The position numbers and the translations under genes were made by a program. Under the pieces are notes generated by a model that did not search any database, was not told where the DNA came from, and saw nothing but the letters and a program-made list of their open reading frames with translations. Positions 15,601 through 22,424 of a stretch of DNA of 43,944 nt are shown in pieces. Origin of the DNA: a virus; IMG/VR virus record IMGVR_UViG_3300042397_001280, positions 1-43,944 of that record; one strand, 5' to 3'. How positions within the stretch are numbered: the first letter of the stretch is position 1; every line of letters begins with the position of its first letter.

Positions 15601-16836
15601 GCTTGGGAGTTTCACGCGGCCCGAGCGCCGGATCGCAGAACTGTCAGCGGCCTTCGCGGTGATCTGACCGTTGGTGCCAAATCCGTCGTCCTGTGAGTTA
15701 TCCCAAACGGCGTTCACCCATGTGGTTCCACCGACCGGGCGATACTGCACCTCAACAATAACGGTCGCCTGCTTCTTGTTGCCCTTGTTGTCGAAGTAGA
15801 ACAGGCCTTGAGGGAAGGCAAGATCGACGGAGAACTCGACGCTGTTAACAGCTGTTGTGCGCTCTACCCAGTCGTTGCTGGTGGTCGCCGAGAACGGGCC
15901 ATACGCCTGTGTGTCCGGGTTGTAGGTGTAGTATTCACCGCCATAGCCGTACCCACCGGGATAGTAGCCGGTGCTCTGGAATGGCTCGAGGCGGATAGAG
16001 AGGTTCTCTTCTGTCACCGTGCGGGTGAACAGCGTGAGATCGGCGTCGGTGCTCCAGCCCTCGCGCACCTCGTACTCGACGTTCTTAAATGCGGTGATCG
16101 GCGTCTCGCCAATCTTGATGTTCTCGATTTTAAGCGGACCCCAGCCCACGACCAGCGCCATGCGCAAGTACTCATCATCGCCCTGAAGCTCCGAGTAAGG
16201 GCGGGCGGCCATCATCGGGAAAAGGCGGCGCTTACCAAAGAGACGCGGGACGTTCGCGAAGGGAGAGAACTGGTTTGAAGTCGAGGTGAGATCGAACCTC
16301 GGATCGTCCTGTGTCATGCTGCCAAGGCTAGGCGGCGGGATCAGTGCGTTAAGGGCGAGGAAGCCCACGACGTTTATTGCCGTCATTACGCCGGCGACAA
16401 GGAGTTTTCCGCCGAGGGTTGCGGTGATTGTTCCGGCAGTCGCGGAGCCGCCAGCAATGGTTGCGGCGATCTGCGGCGCGAACTGCCATGCGACGACCGC
16501 AATTGCGATCAGCGCGATCATCTTGAAGATGTCTTTACCGCTCTTGCCCGGGACGACGCGGATGTAGACGTTCTGCCCGGCCTTTACGCGAGTGGTCGCC
16601 CACTGTTCGCGAGAGATTTCGATATCATTGATCCAGACGCGCAGATACTGGCTGTATTCAGCCGGCAGCTTGACGGCGGCCTGCTGCACAACGGTTTCAA
16701 GTGTCGATCCTTCGACAACCGCCGCGTACTGCACCGCACTCGCAAACGGGCTTGTGTGGAAAATGGCCGGGAGGGTTTTGCCACCCTCGATGATGGTGGC
16801 CTGTTCCTCGTGCAGCTGTTCGATCTCAGTGCTCAT
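6664..16836 (-). CDS. Giant tail-tip / host-specificity protein (lambda gpJ-type) with fibre repeats
   Basis: The protein has 3390 residues, about three times lambda J. Residues 1-100 look like a ubiquitin-like beta-grasp domain (LRVWINDIEISREQW, then IRVVPG), followed by a hydrophobic Gly/Ala stretch (about 105-170) as in lambda gpI. This suggests an I-J fusion. Residues about 185-870 form the conserved J core (FANVPRLFGKRRLFP opening). Fibronectin III-like domains follow (about 870-1045). Then come three to four large Ig-like repeats of about 215 residues (1050-1900), KLYRW modules (1910-2230), and four jelly-roll-like modules (about 2236-2430, 2640-2810, 2930-3080, 3115-3300) separated by runs of IAANAVTADK-type repeats. 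The C-terminus is IRVKIGDLSL. It should form the tail tip and carry receptor binding. It overlaps NlpC/P60 by 4 bases. Confidence 0.92.
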   Translation of the reverse strand: MSTEIEQLHEEQATIIEGGKTLPAIFHTSPFASAVQYAAVVEGSTLETVVQQAAVKLPAEYSQYLRVWINDIEISREQWATTRVKAGQNVYIRVVPGKSGKDIFKMIALIAIAVVAWQFAPQIAATIAGGSATAGTITATLGGKLLVAGVMTAINVVGFLALNALIPPPSLGSMTQDDPRFDLTSTSNQFSPFANVPRLFGKRRLFPMMAARPYSELQGDDEYLRMALVVGWGPLKIENIKIGETPITAFKNVEYEVREGWSTDADLTLFTRTVTEENLSIRLEPFQSTGYYPGGYGYGGEYYTYNPDTQAYGPFSATTSNDWVERTTAVNSVEFSVDLAFPQGLFYFDNKGNKKQATVIVEVQYRPVGGTTWVNAVWDNSQDDGFGTNGQITAKAADSSAIRRSGRVKLPSAGQYTVRLRRITANSGDKYVDVSYWTCLRSIRPDYPVLQKNVALIAIRMKASNQLNGVPQTISCEATSYLPVWNGSTWSYQLSANPAWAYADLLRRRGGETLLTDDRIDLTTIKAWADACDATAPNATEPRWSYSDVLEGGSIFDNMRRVASNARAFPIVRDGKHSIVRDIPQTVPVQHITPRNSFGYSGVKSFIDYPHAMRVTFFNKDMGYQRDERIVYYDGYTAANATKFETLELQGCTSATQAFREARYHMAVARLRPEEHSVSMDIEALRCTVGDLVRFSHDAIAIGIAATRVRSYTLDGTGKVATITFEDDLYFEAGKSYVIRARQVTGNSVLLSINNPGEGYANTVTLTTPAVTTAAPDIGDLVIFGEATKESAPMIIKKIDADDDFACTVHMVDAADAVHTADTGTIPAFNTLLSLPSESTTTDVPKVFISAVRSDDSVVITNPDGSLSYRILTQLQQPESSTARVDYFEVQHRIQNSSAWHTTTVERANGFGYIDGVEVGAVYELRSRAVPVDGQPSDWSTSVTHTVVGKLSAPNLPTGLSATAIPGGIDLAWTNSTSDDFWQVEIYENTTSNSATATKVAETSANKYSRLGLSSADGVRFYWLKSLNTSGVSTAFVGPVSTTALNRVLLGTLSSEAVNLPADAAGVVSSFLTAEGQLSVTDGPTNVLASATLSATASGCTGTVNTAADTPVAGKPKGYYRVTAMSAETGTLTITATYNGQSVNKVFSVTKARTGAQGNPASVLTLSSSAQTFTYDGSGAASPSSQSITLTANLQNIGAAVTFDATGYNAAGTSLGTVTLTGTGNSRSLSLANFGAAAYVVVTATASGFSDTTTIVRLAAGAPGAQPITGFLTNEAATLAAATDGTVSSFTPAGGTFKVFEGLTDRTGTSVTYTVQSSSNVTISISTAGVYTVTAMSADTATATLRAVYGGVTIDKALSLSKSRQGVPGNPASVLTLTSTAQTMTFDGTGNLSPASQSITFTANLQNVTGTATFAAVAYNSAGLNLSNITLDGTGNTRTLTSALFTGNAGTAYVVVTATLSGLSDTTTVVRLQAGAPGTQPITGFLTNEAATLAAATDGTVSDFAPAGGTFRVFEGITDRTGSPTYTVQSSSNATVSISAAGVYSVTAMSADTATATLRAVFGGVTIDKVLNLSKSRQGVPGNNASILTLTSTAQAITFDGLGSASPASQTITFTANLQNLSGTAAFTATAFSAANANLGTITLGGSGNARTLSNTLFSTHANTAYVTVSATLSGFTDSTTVVRLQAGAKGDPGNDAIVGFLTNEAVTLAATATGVVSDFAPAGGTFKVFQGLTDRTTNSTFTVSSSTNCTVSINGTTGVYSVSAMTADTASATLQAVFGGATIQKVLSLAKSKTGGVGDPGTAAISGYVTNEAIQLFAFADGTVTSYTGASGSFRIFSGNTDISSSFTLATGVSGNPQNLTVSYNLRDYSITGGFDANEDTASLTIRATGSGAYAGVTLDKVVSLSKAKGGYEIVGALPTTNNFAGRVVFLNTDGKLYRYIGAPTNAYIASVAAADVSGTLGSTQIADGAITSGKIGDGQVGSGKIADGAIATIKIADSAITAAKITDATISTAKIADSAITAVKIGNGAVSSAKFAAGIEPVGVFTGSALPTSQTTSTIYLTGTGKLYRWVGGAYSAVVDTGDLNGTISSAQIADGALTSGKFATGIEPVTVVSSLPASLSTRSVFNTSDNKLYRWNGSTYVATIPTTDLTGTIATAQIADGALTSGKFAAGIEPVTVVSSVPASQSTRSIFNTADNKLYRWNGSAYVATVPTTDLTGTIANTQIASVAATKITGVVGGGNLLANSGFKNFTGTIDTNGSLPASWAVYNNQGISITHRVVAGGLFGTNYVRLTANANTNQTFGVYGNTATGQYAGLWQPGLTYMLSFWARAGNAAAVGKTMSALFSNMGFASATQVENPPLVEGTWQRYVWRAVPANNANTPNSEFYISLIEAGPPPAYTITSGGILEICAPQVEQGELVSAYAPRPDEILPSSITATEIANDAVTSNKIIAGAVVAGKIATGAVEADKIAANAVTAAKINAGAVEADKIAANAVTAVKINAGAVEADKIAANAVTAVKINAGAVEADKIAANAVTAGKINAGAVEADKIAANAVTAVKINAGAVEADKIAANAVTAVKINAAAVEADKIASNAVTADKIAANAVTAGKIQAGAVSTDKLAANSITASKLAIVAAGMALNRDPQMATDAWLLGIGGSTLLAANTQFTNTTQNDSPVGTSVLQYSGSTGADWSSEIIPIDSSKVYRISLWARQTGASLHYITAAFMNATGAYLSGGGTGWNSGTYHYWGRGNQPFPSTWTFYSVVFGPGQAFTAPAGAKFIRLAMLQNYGSTATDTVYMADYRIEEVLPSTLIQNGAIVTDKLAANAVTAAKIAANTITANEIAASTITSNQIATDTIVAGNIAAGAIGASEIAANAVTAVKINASAVEADKIAANAVTADKIAANAITAGKIAAGSIATNALVVTGRGAAINDDPLCQDPTAWKDGEHGTTATRVTITDAPSGDSAYRSNAGTVGVSNSGASGIETSKLYPVSSSKKYRLTAFVRTVGGAGVSYLRLVDQVGNQIFISNLEGFAPSSTWTRYSGFYQPSASVKSVRLRAILNWTGTTGYHEVTDFRLEEMSEADLIVDGAIVANKIAANAITAAKIASNSITTSKLLVTATANSISDDPMFQDPSAWELTPNTSFLSGTGEAGAVANTYIGSSVGTDQQNQSVKSYPIGPGKRYRLSANLYASAGNARNMYIYVEFYDQNGAYIGSGVTGWGGSKSGYTYGGQPPTGVWTRQGGQFGPGTGREIPANTRSVKIGIWFNYSSGSGLVFQACQDLRLEEVVEADIIADGAIIANKVAANAITAEKINANAVTADKINAGAVTAAKINVTSLSAISATVGTLQTATTGARVQIKDNIIKVFDGTSTSDTTGIRVKIGDLSL
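9001..9480 (-). repeat. 60-bp tandem coding repeat (20-residue AVEADKIAANAV unit)
   Basis: Seven to eight head-to-tail units of exactly 60 bp lie inside the giant fibre gene. They encode 20-residue units (AVEADKIAANAVTAVKINAG). The protein is almost invariant, but the DNA copies differ at many third positions (for example GATCTTTACGGC against AATTTTAACGGC), so purifying selection acts on the protein. Shorter runs of the same repeat occur near 8050-8400, 7500-7590 and 6830-6960. Confidence 0.9.
11394..13680 (-). repeat. Large tandem repeats of about 645 bp in the fibre gene
   Basis: The phrase encoding FLTNEAATLAA recurs near 13010, 12370, 11720 and, diverged, near 13665 and 11395. Units of about 640-650 bp (about 215 residues) each hold an Ig-like segment (ASVLTLTSTAQ..., QSITFTANLQN) and a KVFEGLTDRTG segment. 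Three full units and a partial one are present. The copies have diverged at DNA level but keep collagen-like linkers such as GAPGAQP. Confidence 0.8.
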
Positions 16837-17252
16837 TTGCCCTCGTACCTATAGAAGCCCGAAATACGCTTACCCCATGTGATCGAGTGATAGTTCTCGA
16901 CCACCACGCCCGCGTCCTCATGCGTGTGAAGCATTAAGCCCGGCGCAACAACAATCCCTACATGGAACGGATAGCCCCTCATCCGCAAGGCAATACCGTC
17001 TCCAGCCTCTTCTTTTCCGGCCTCTACCTGCCGAAACATGGAGGCGTACTCGATGGCGTCCGTGCCAATGACTGCGGGCCGCTGTCCCTTGTACCAATCC
17101 GCCCCCTCATATTTTGGAGGCTCGAAGCCAAACTGCTCGCGCCAGACGAGGTTGAGCAGCCCCCAGCAATCACAGCCATCGCGGTCGCGACCGTGCGTGA
17201 GATAGGGAATGCCAACATAGTCAGCGACCCATTGAGGGATGGTGTCCTGCAT
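16833..17252 (-). CDS. NlpC/P60-type tail assembly peptidase (lambda gpK-like)
   Basis: The protein has 139 residues. The catalytic cysteine is C29 in GCDCWGL and the histidine is H97 in YPFHVGIVV, the standard NlpC/P60 papain-like pattern. A third polar residue probably lies in the HTHEDAG or ENYH region. Such proteins sit at the tail tip and cut peptidoglycan bridges during DNA entry or take part in tail assembly. The start shares a base with the DUF1833 stop and the end overlaps the J start, matching the L-K-I-J order of lambda with I and J fused here. Confidence 0.9.
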   Translation of the reverse strand: MQDTIPQWVADYVGIPYLTHGRDRDGCDCWGLLNLVWREQFGFEPPKYEGADWYKGQRPAVIGTDAIEYASMFRQVEAGKEEAGDGIALRMRGYPFHVGIVVAPGLMLHTHEDAGVVVENYHSITWGKRISGFYRYEGK

Positions 17253-17719
17253 TAGAAGAGCCCGGGAAAGCGTGATGGCGTCATGCTGTACGTGATCGGC
17301 TCCGAGAACAGGTTCTCGAACAGAAGCTCGCCCTCGATAACGGAGGCGTCGTACTTCACATTGCGCAGCGTGAGGTTGGGGAAGCTGATCTCCACGGTGT
17401 CTGGTTGGGAGGCGAGGATCACCTCGATAGTCACGGTCGGTGCGCTATCGATGCTGCGCACAGTGGCAATCGCTGTGCGGTCCACGTTATCGAAGCGCAG
17501 CATCGCCTTGGGTAGGCTGTCCGGGTCTTGCCCGGGCATCACGATCTCGAACGGGAAAGCCTGATAGAGGTTGCCCCGCGAGGTTATGTCCTCGTTGTTG
17601 TTGACCACCCGAATAGGCGTGGCCAGTGTGCTGTGCGCAATCGTGAGCAGGACGAGCCATACCTCGCCAGTCTCCTGCGCGTGGATAGAGGTCGTGGCTG
17701 TGGTTGTAAGGCTCCGCAT
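17252..17719 (-). CDS. Tail-tip protein, DUF1833 family (lambda gpL-like position)
   Basis: The protein has 155 residues. Typical elements are an opening with IHAQETGEVWLVLLTI, then RVVNNNEDITSRG, LRFDNVDR and EVILASQPDTVEI, as in DUF1833 tail proteins of siphoviruses. It is beta-rich with no enzymatic motif. By position it corresponds to the lambda gpL slot between the distal tail protein and the NlpC protein. It probably forms part of the tail-tip ring. Confidence 0.8.
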   Translation of the reverse strand: MRSLTTTATTSIHAQETGEVWLVLLTIAHSTLATPIRVVNNNEDITSRGNLYQAFPFEIVMPGQDPDSLPKAMLRFDNVDRTAIATVRSIDSAPTVTIEVILASQPDTVEISFPNLTLRNVKYDASVIEGELLFENLFSEPITYSMTPSRFPGLF

Positions 17720-18076
17720 TTAGATGATCTCGACGTTGAACTGAGCGATGACGTTAATGCCACCAAAGGAGGTGAACTGCGGGGCAGGATTGCGGAACCG
17801 CATTGCAGTGGCCACCCGGGTGCGGGGATGAACCCAGTCGAACGGGATGGAGCCACCCTTGCAGGTGGTTTGCCAGAAGGTTTCGAAGGTCGCGGCCTGT
17901 GCTGAGGTCAGCATGAGCGACATTTGGAAGCGACGCAGGGACTTAGTGAAGCGCCGGCGAATTTTGGCGGGGCCAGCCTCCATCTGCGTTTCAATCGTCT
18001 GATCCTGCAAGCTCTCTTGATAGCCGCCCTCGAGGACAAACTGAGGCAGGGTTGCTGGCCAAGTCGGGTTGGGCAT
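17720..18076 (-). CDS. Minor tail protein (lambda gpM-like position)
   Basis: The protein has 118 residues. The opening WPATLPQFVLEGGYQES, the helix SAQAATFETFWQTTCKGG and the C-terminal beta region (FTSFGGINVIAQFNVEII) are seen in small phage minor tail proteins downstream of the tape measure gene. It starts one base inside the tape measure stop (TAATG). It may be a distal tail protein that joins tube and tip. The family is not certain. Confidence 0.7.
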   Translation of the reverse strand: MPNPTWPATLPQFVLEGGYQESLQDQTIETQMEAGPAKIRRRFTKSLRRFQMSLMLTSAQAATFETFWQTTCKGGSIPFDWVHPRTRVATAMRFRNPAPQFTSFGGINVIAQFNVEII

Positions 18077-21000
18077 TATTTCCTCGCTAGTTGACGGTTT
18101 GCTCCATAGCTCGCCTGCATTTCGCGGTCGAGATCACCTGAGCGAATTTGACGGCGGACTTCATCGCGGATGAGGACAGAGATCATCCGCTTGCCATCCG
18201 GGCCACGGCGCTCCTGCGTCTGAACCCGCTCTGCATTCGAGCCTGAGCGCATGTCATTGATGACAACGGTTGTTCCACCGTCGCTGCCTCCAGCTTCCAC
18301 GCCGAGCTTCCCATTCGCCCCACGCTTGAGCGGCAGGATCGCCTCCGGGCCAGCCTCGCCCATGAGGCCAGTGCCGCCAGCAAAGGCAAAGATGGTCGGC
18401 GAGGAGACAATCCGGTTGGTGAATACGCCACCGTTTGCAAATCCTGTCGGCCCGCCGCCGATTGGGACAGCCCAGCCCCCTGAGCTTCCGGTTACACTGC
18501 CCGCAGACGCGCCGGGGAGGCCGCCGCCAAAGACACCGCCGATAATGCTTGTAAGGATTTTCTGCGCGGCCATCTGCATCAGGCCACGAATAAGCTCTTG
18601 CACCGGGCGAATGGCCAGCTGGTACACCATGTCGTTGCCCAGCTCTTTGAATATGCCGCCCATACCCTTCAGGAAGGTGCCGCCGGCGGTCTTGAGGCCC
18701 CGGTCGAATGCAACATCAAAGGAGTTGCTGAGTAGATCGCCCACGCGGTCTGCGGTGCCTTCCCACTTGCGGATGAAGTTCCGTTTCCGCGTCTCCTCCT
18801 CAGTAATCACTTGTTCACGCCGGGCGTTGGCCTCCTCACGGACCATCTGCTCCGCACCAAAGCCGCTCTTTGTATCAATGCCCTGAGCCTCAAGCTCCCG
18901 ACGCCGCTGAAGCAGGCGGAGCTGGATTTCGTACTCACTGCTGGTGAGGCCTGCGAGCTTAAAGCGCTCCTCGATGAACCTCATTTCCTCCTCTTGGGAG
19001 CGGACCATCTGGCGCTGGCTGAGAAGCTGCTGGTTGGCGAACTCCTCCCGACGTGATTTCTCAAGCGCTGCGCGCTGCGCGGGATCAGCGACGCTGTCGA
19101 GCTCAGTTTTCAACTGCGCTTCAAACTTGACAACATCTTGCGAGCGAGCATCGGGCGCAGCGGCCAGCAATGCGGCAGACAGAGCCGCCTGTTGCTGTGC
19201 AGCCAGAATTTTCTGTGCGGCTGCGGCTCGGTCTGCGGCCTCAGCCTGCCTGCGGAGCGCTGCGGTGTAATCTGCAACCGCCTTGATTGCGGCTGGCGAA
19301 TTGGCCTTGCCGAAGGTCTCGATCTCGTAATTAAGCGCCTTCTGCGCGATCTCGACCTCGCGGATTTCCAAGCGGGACTTGCCCATCGCGGCAGTCAGCG
19401 CGTCTTGCTGCTTTGCCTGCCGCTCGAGCTGTGCGATCTGTTGTGTCGCCTGAAGGGAGCGCTGCTCCTCGAGCAACTTGCGCGTCTCAGTACCAGTGCC
19501 CTTCTTGTCGCGCTCAGCGGCAGCTGCTTGAGTGGCGAACTCAATACCACCGCCAAATTCACCGCCCTCGACCGCCTTGCGGAGGTCGCCAACGGTGCGC
19601 CGGAGCTGTTCGATCTGGCTTACGCTTGAAGCGCCACCACCACGAGAGCCACCCCCGGTGCGTGCCTTCCTGAGATCGGCGAGCGCTTCCTGCACACCCT
19701 GTTCGATGACGCGGACATTTTCATCCGCCTGAGGTAGTTCGCCCTTCAGCTTCTCGCGGTTTGCTGTGGCTGTGGCCGCGTTCCCCTTCGCAACCAGAAC
19801 CTCAGTTTGAGCGGCGGCAATGCGGAATGGATTGCCAGACGCCATCGCTGCCTGCATTTTCGCTATCGCAACGGTGACCAAGGAGAATGCGGTCATCTCC
19901 GCCGTTGCCGCGTCGATATTCTTTTTGCGCAACTCTTCGCGGGCGGCCTGCGCCTCTTTGAGCTTCGCCGTAAAATTCTCATGCTCTTTAGTGAGGCGAT
20001 TGACCTCTTGCTGTTGCTTGTCGTAGCCAGCGGCTTTCACCGCATTGACGGCATCGGTGATCGATTTTTGGCGTTGCTGGTCAGCGAGGGCGGCGTCCTC
20101 TGTTGCCTTCTTCGCTGCATCATCCTTGGCGGCTGCTTGTAGGGCCTCGAGCTCTTTCTTCAGCCGTTCAATGCCGCGTGTGCGGGCATTGATACCGCCC
20201 TCCATAAACCGGACATCCTGCCCAGCCGCCAAGGCGCGGTTGTAACGCTCCTGCTCGTCTGCGAGGGCTGCCTTCGCGGCAGCGAGCTGCTTGGTTTTTG
20301 CGGTGAGCTCTTCAGATACTGTAGGGTCTTCAAACGCATTATTAGCGGCCTCGAGAGCGCGCTCACCAATCCCGATGATGCCCTGTGCGATGGCCGAGGC
20401 GTTTAGGGCCTCAGCGATTTTCGCCTTCAGCATGTCCCACTGGTTCGCCATGCGGTTCATGGCGCGCTCAGTGGTATCAGGGAGCTTTTCGAAGTCCTCC
20501 CTCACCTTATCGGTCTGAGATAGGAGGGCCTTGAATACCTTGTCGCCGGTGAGCTGTCCTTCAGCACCCATGCGGCGGAGTTCGCCAACGCCGACGCCGA
20601 GGCCGTCCGCAATCGCCTTGGCGAGCGAGGGCATGCTCTCCATGATCGAGCGCAATTCGTCGCCATTCAGCCGGCCAGAGGCGATGGCCTGCGAGAACTG
20701 GATCATCGCGCCCTGCATTTCGCCGCCCGATGTGTTCGATATCGCGCCGAGCTTCTGCACGGTGGACATGAGCGTTTCGATCTCTTCAGTCGAGACCGCA
20801 AGGCTGTCCTTGTTGCGCAGGATGCGTTCGAAGCCGCCCAAGGCGCTATCGAGGGAGACGCCAGCCTCGTTGGCGCTGTCGATCACACGCGCCATAGAAG
20901 CTGCGGCGGCATCCTGATCCTTAAGGACCAGATTGATGCGCGCCTGATAGGCCGTGAAGCGGTCCTGCACCTGAGCGAGCGGCAGGATCATGGTGTTGAA

Positions 21001-21603
21001 GGCAACGCCGGCGGCGGCGGCTGTGGCTGCTACAGCTGCAAGGCCGATGCCCACAGGGCCCAGTGCCGCTCCGAGGCGGGTTGCCATGCCGGCGATACCC
21101 TCCATAGCACCGCCCACGCCCGCACGGCCAGTGAGGATGCCCCCGAGGTTGCCTGCCTCGTCTCCGAGCCCCCTGAGGCGCTCCAGAGTGCCTGCGAAGC
21201 CTGCGCCCGGCTGTTGGGTAGGCTGCGCGGTGCGGAAGGCCTCAGCCTGCCGTTTGGCGTCCGCATAGGCGGCACCAACCTGCTTGATGTAGTTCGCGTG
21301 CTGTTGTGCGCTGAGCTTGCCCTGATCTAGGGCTGCGTTGAGCGATTTCTGCGCGCTCTCGAAAGCCTTTGTGGCCTGCTCCTCCATGCGCAGCGACTGG
21401 ATATAGCGCTGCGCAGAGGCCTCAGCCTGCTTGGACGCGGTGATGGTCTTGTTGAGGGCGGCATCGGCTGTGTCATGCGCTGCTTTACGCCGCCCCTCAG
21501 CGGTGACGAGGTTGCCGGCGGCGTCCGCTACCTCATGCAGGGCCTTTTTGCCCTTTTCAAGCTCAGAGGTATTGAGCGAGAACCCAAGTTTGAAATCCGC
21601 CAT
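18076..21603 (-). CDS. Tape measure protein
   Basis: The protein has 1175 residues. The order is an N-terminal coiled coil (about 1-130), Gly/Ala-rich hydrophobic helices (about 180-215), the conserved tape-measure domain (about 220-400, with NGDELRSIMESMPSLAKAI and GELRRMGAEGQLTGDKVF), long Ala/Gln/Glu-rich coiled coils (400-950), and a Gly-rich C-terminal domain (FANGGVFTN, LMGEAGPEAILPL) like lambda gpH. The protein sets tail length. At roughly 0.15 nm per residue it predicts a tail near 170-180 nm. It follows the G/GT chaperone genes, as usual. Confidence 0.95.
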   Translation of the reverse strand: MADFKLGFSLNTSELEKGKKALHEVADAAGNLVTAEGRRKAAHDTADAALNKTITASKQAEASAQRYIQSLRMEEQATKAFESAQKSLNAALDQGKLSAQQHANYIKQVGAAYADAKRQAEAFRTAQPTQQPGAGFAGTLERLRGLGDEAGNLGGILTGRAGVGGAMEGIAGMATRLGAALGPVGIGLAAVAATAAAAGVAFNTMILPLAQVQDRFTAYQARINLVLKDQDAAAASMARVIDSANEAGVSLDSALGGFERILRNKDSLAVSTEEIETLMSTVQKLGAISNTSGGEMQGAMIQFSQAIASGRLNGDELRSIMESMPSLAKAIADGLGVGVGELRRMGAEGQLTGDKVFKALLSQTDKVREDFEKLPDTTERAMNRMANQWDMLKAKIAEALNASAIAQGIIGIGERALEAANNAFEDPTVSEELTAKTKQLAAAKAALADEQERYNRALAAGQDVRFMEGGINARTRGIERLKKELEALQAAAKDDAAKKATEDAALADQQRQKSITDAVNAVKAAGYDKQQQEVNRLTKEHENFTAKLKEAQAAREELRKKNIDAATAEMTAFSLVTVAIAKMQAAMASGNPFRIAAAQTEVLVAKGNAATATANREKLKGELPQADENVRVIEQGVQEALADLRKARTGGGSRGGGASSVSQIEQLRRTVGDLRKAVEGGEFGGGIEFATQAAAAERDKKGTGTETRKLLEEQRSLQATQQIAQLERQAKQQDALTAAMGKSRLEIREVEIAQKALNYEIETFGKANSPAAIKAVADYTAALRRQAEAADRAAAAQKILAAQQQAALSAALLAAAPDARSQDVVKFEAQLKTELDSVADPAQRAALEKSRREEFANQQLLSQRQMVRSQEEEMRFIEERFKLAGLTSSEYEIQLRLLQRRRELEAQGIDTKSGFGAEQMVREEANARREQVITEEETRKRNFIRKWEGTADRVGDLLSNSFDVAFDRGLKTAGGTFLKGMGGIFKELGNDMVYQLAIRPVQELIRGLMQMAAQKILTSIIGGVFGGGLPGASAGSVTGSSGGWAVPIGGGPTGFANGGVFTNRIVSSPTIFAFAGGTGLMGEAGPEAILPLKRGANGKLGVEAGGSDGGTTVVINDMRSGSNAERVQTQERRGPDGKRMISVLIRDEVRRQIRSGDLDREMQASYGANRQLARK

Positions 21604-21614
21604 CGGTCACTCCG

Positions 21615-21959
21615 TCATTCGCTCTTTGAGGTCTCCTCGAGGTACACCTCATCGAGCATTCGTATCGTTTCCACCTCCCACGGTGTTAACGCTGTTCGCG
21701 TCAACTGACAGTAGGCGTGAAAGTCGTTCCACGAAATAGGGTTTGCACCAAATCCGTTATACGACCGGCCCCTATGGAGTTGGATGAAATGGTTCCACAG
21801 GTAAACAAGCGCCGCCGGGAGTGATGGCCGTTCCAGTTCCTTGCCAGTGGCCTTTGCAATCGCCGCGTAGTGGTCTCCCATAGCGGAGCCACCAACATTG
21901 CGAGTAAGGCCAAACTGGAAGCGGCCATAAGCGATTAGCTCCTCGGTGACGCCTTGATA
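21615..21959 (-). CDS. Tail assembly chaperone, frameshift extension (T part of GT)
   Basis: This frame lies -1 relative to the G-like gene and is open from 22016, well upstream of the G stop. It reads YQGVTEELIAYGRFQFGL, then NVGGSAMGDHYAAIAKATG and onward to 21615. The internal ATG at 21881 would cut away obviously coding sequence, so expression by -1 frameshifting out of the G frame is more likely. The fusion product would have about 251 residues (137 from G and 114 from this frame). GT recruits the tape measure protein in lambda. The final segment, WNHFIQLHRGRSYNGFG, matches the phage GP14/DUF1799 style of T domains. Confidence 0.75.
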   Translation of the reverse strand, partial: YQGVTEELIAYGRFQFGLTRNVGGSAMGDHYAAIAKATGKELERPSLPAALVYLWNHFIQLHRGRSYNGFGANPISWNDFHAYCQLTRTALTPWEVETIRMLDEVYLEETSKSE

Positions 21960-22369
21960 AAATGCGTGCGGGTCGCCACGAATACGTCGACCTGTTCGCG
22001 CAGCACCGGGTAGCCCTCAAGCAGCTTGCGAGCGTTTTCCTTGGTGCAAGGAATTTCTTTGCCATCGGTGTCGAATACGTTCGACCAGCCCACCACGCAT
22101 GCGGTGATCAGCTCGAGGCCGTCCGCCTCCACCTCAGCGAAGTCGAGTTCGTTGAGCTTCTTGGCGTCGTTGGTGCGGGTGAGGCGCTTCTTCAGCTGCG
22201 CCCGGGAGATATCGCGGTACACCTCGCTATCGGGCCCAAGCAGCTTCACGGCGACGGGCTTGCCATTACGGGCGACCAGAGGCTCATCGGAGCCCATCAG
22301 CTTCACAATCATATCGACACCTTCCTCTGAGAGAGTTTTGGTATCGATGCCTGCGAGATCGAAATTCAT
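21935..22369 (-). CDS. Tail assembly chaperone (lambda gpG-like)
   Basis: The protein has 144 residues, starting at ATG 22369 with an AGAGGAAAG site. It is helical and acidic, with an N-terminal segment (KTLSEEGVDMIVKLMGSDEP), a small beta element and a helical C-terminus. It lies between the tail tube and tape measure genes, the position of gpG. A second frame continues after a probable slip site. It should coat the tape measure during tail assembly and be absent from virions. Confidence 0.75.
   Translation of the reverse strand: MNFDLAGIDTKTLSEEGVDMIVKLMGSDEPLVARNGKPVAVKLLGPDSEVYRDISRAQLKKRLTRTNDAKKLNELDFAEVEADGLELITACVVGWSNVFDTDGKEIPCTKENARKLLEGYPVLREQVDVFVATRTHFIKASPRS
21956..21962 (-). 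other. Probable -1 ribosomal slip site (T TTT ATC)
   Basis: In the G frame the codons CAT-TTT-ATC give a run of four T (21962-21959). The P-site Phe tRNA can slip one base back on UUU, after which TAT (Tyr) is read in the T frame. The allowed window is bounded by an in-frame stop (22019-22017) upstream and the G stop (21937-21935). This run is the best slippery sequence in the window, though not a perfect X-XXY-YYZ heptamer. Confidence 0.55.
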
Positions 22370-22388
22370 TTGCTTTCCTCTACTGGTA

Positions 22389-22414
22389 AGGCCCCGGGAT
22401 GAGCCCCGGGGCCT
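22389..22414 (-). terminator. GC-rich hairpin after the tail tube gene
   Basis: A perfect 10-bp inverted repeat, AGGCCCCGGG/CCCGGGGCCT, with a 6-base loop lies between the tail tube stop and the G start. It lacks a U-tract. It could attenuate transcription or protect the 3' end of the abundantly needed tail tube message. A similar hairpin follows the capsid gene. Confidence 0.5.
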
Positions 22415-22424
22415 GTGCTGGTGA

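Noticed and set aside
14134-15696. Long plus-strand frames of about 250-270 residues inside the J core region
   Set aside because: They are antisense to the well-supported conserved J core, with no domain pattern or proper start signals.
16833-17252. NlpC/P60 protein considered as the missing endolysin
   Set aside because: Its position and overlap with the DUF1833 and J genes identify it as the tail assembly protein of the gpK type.
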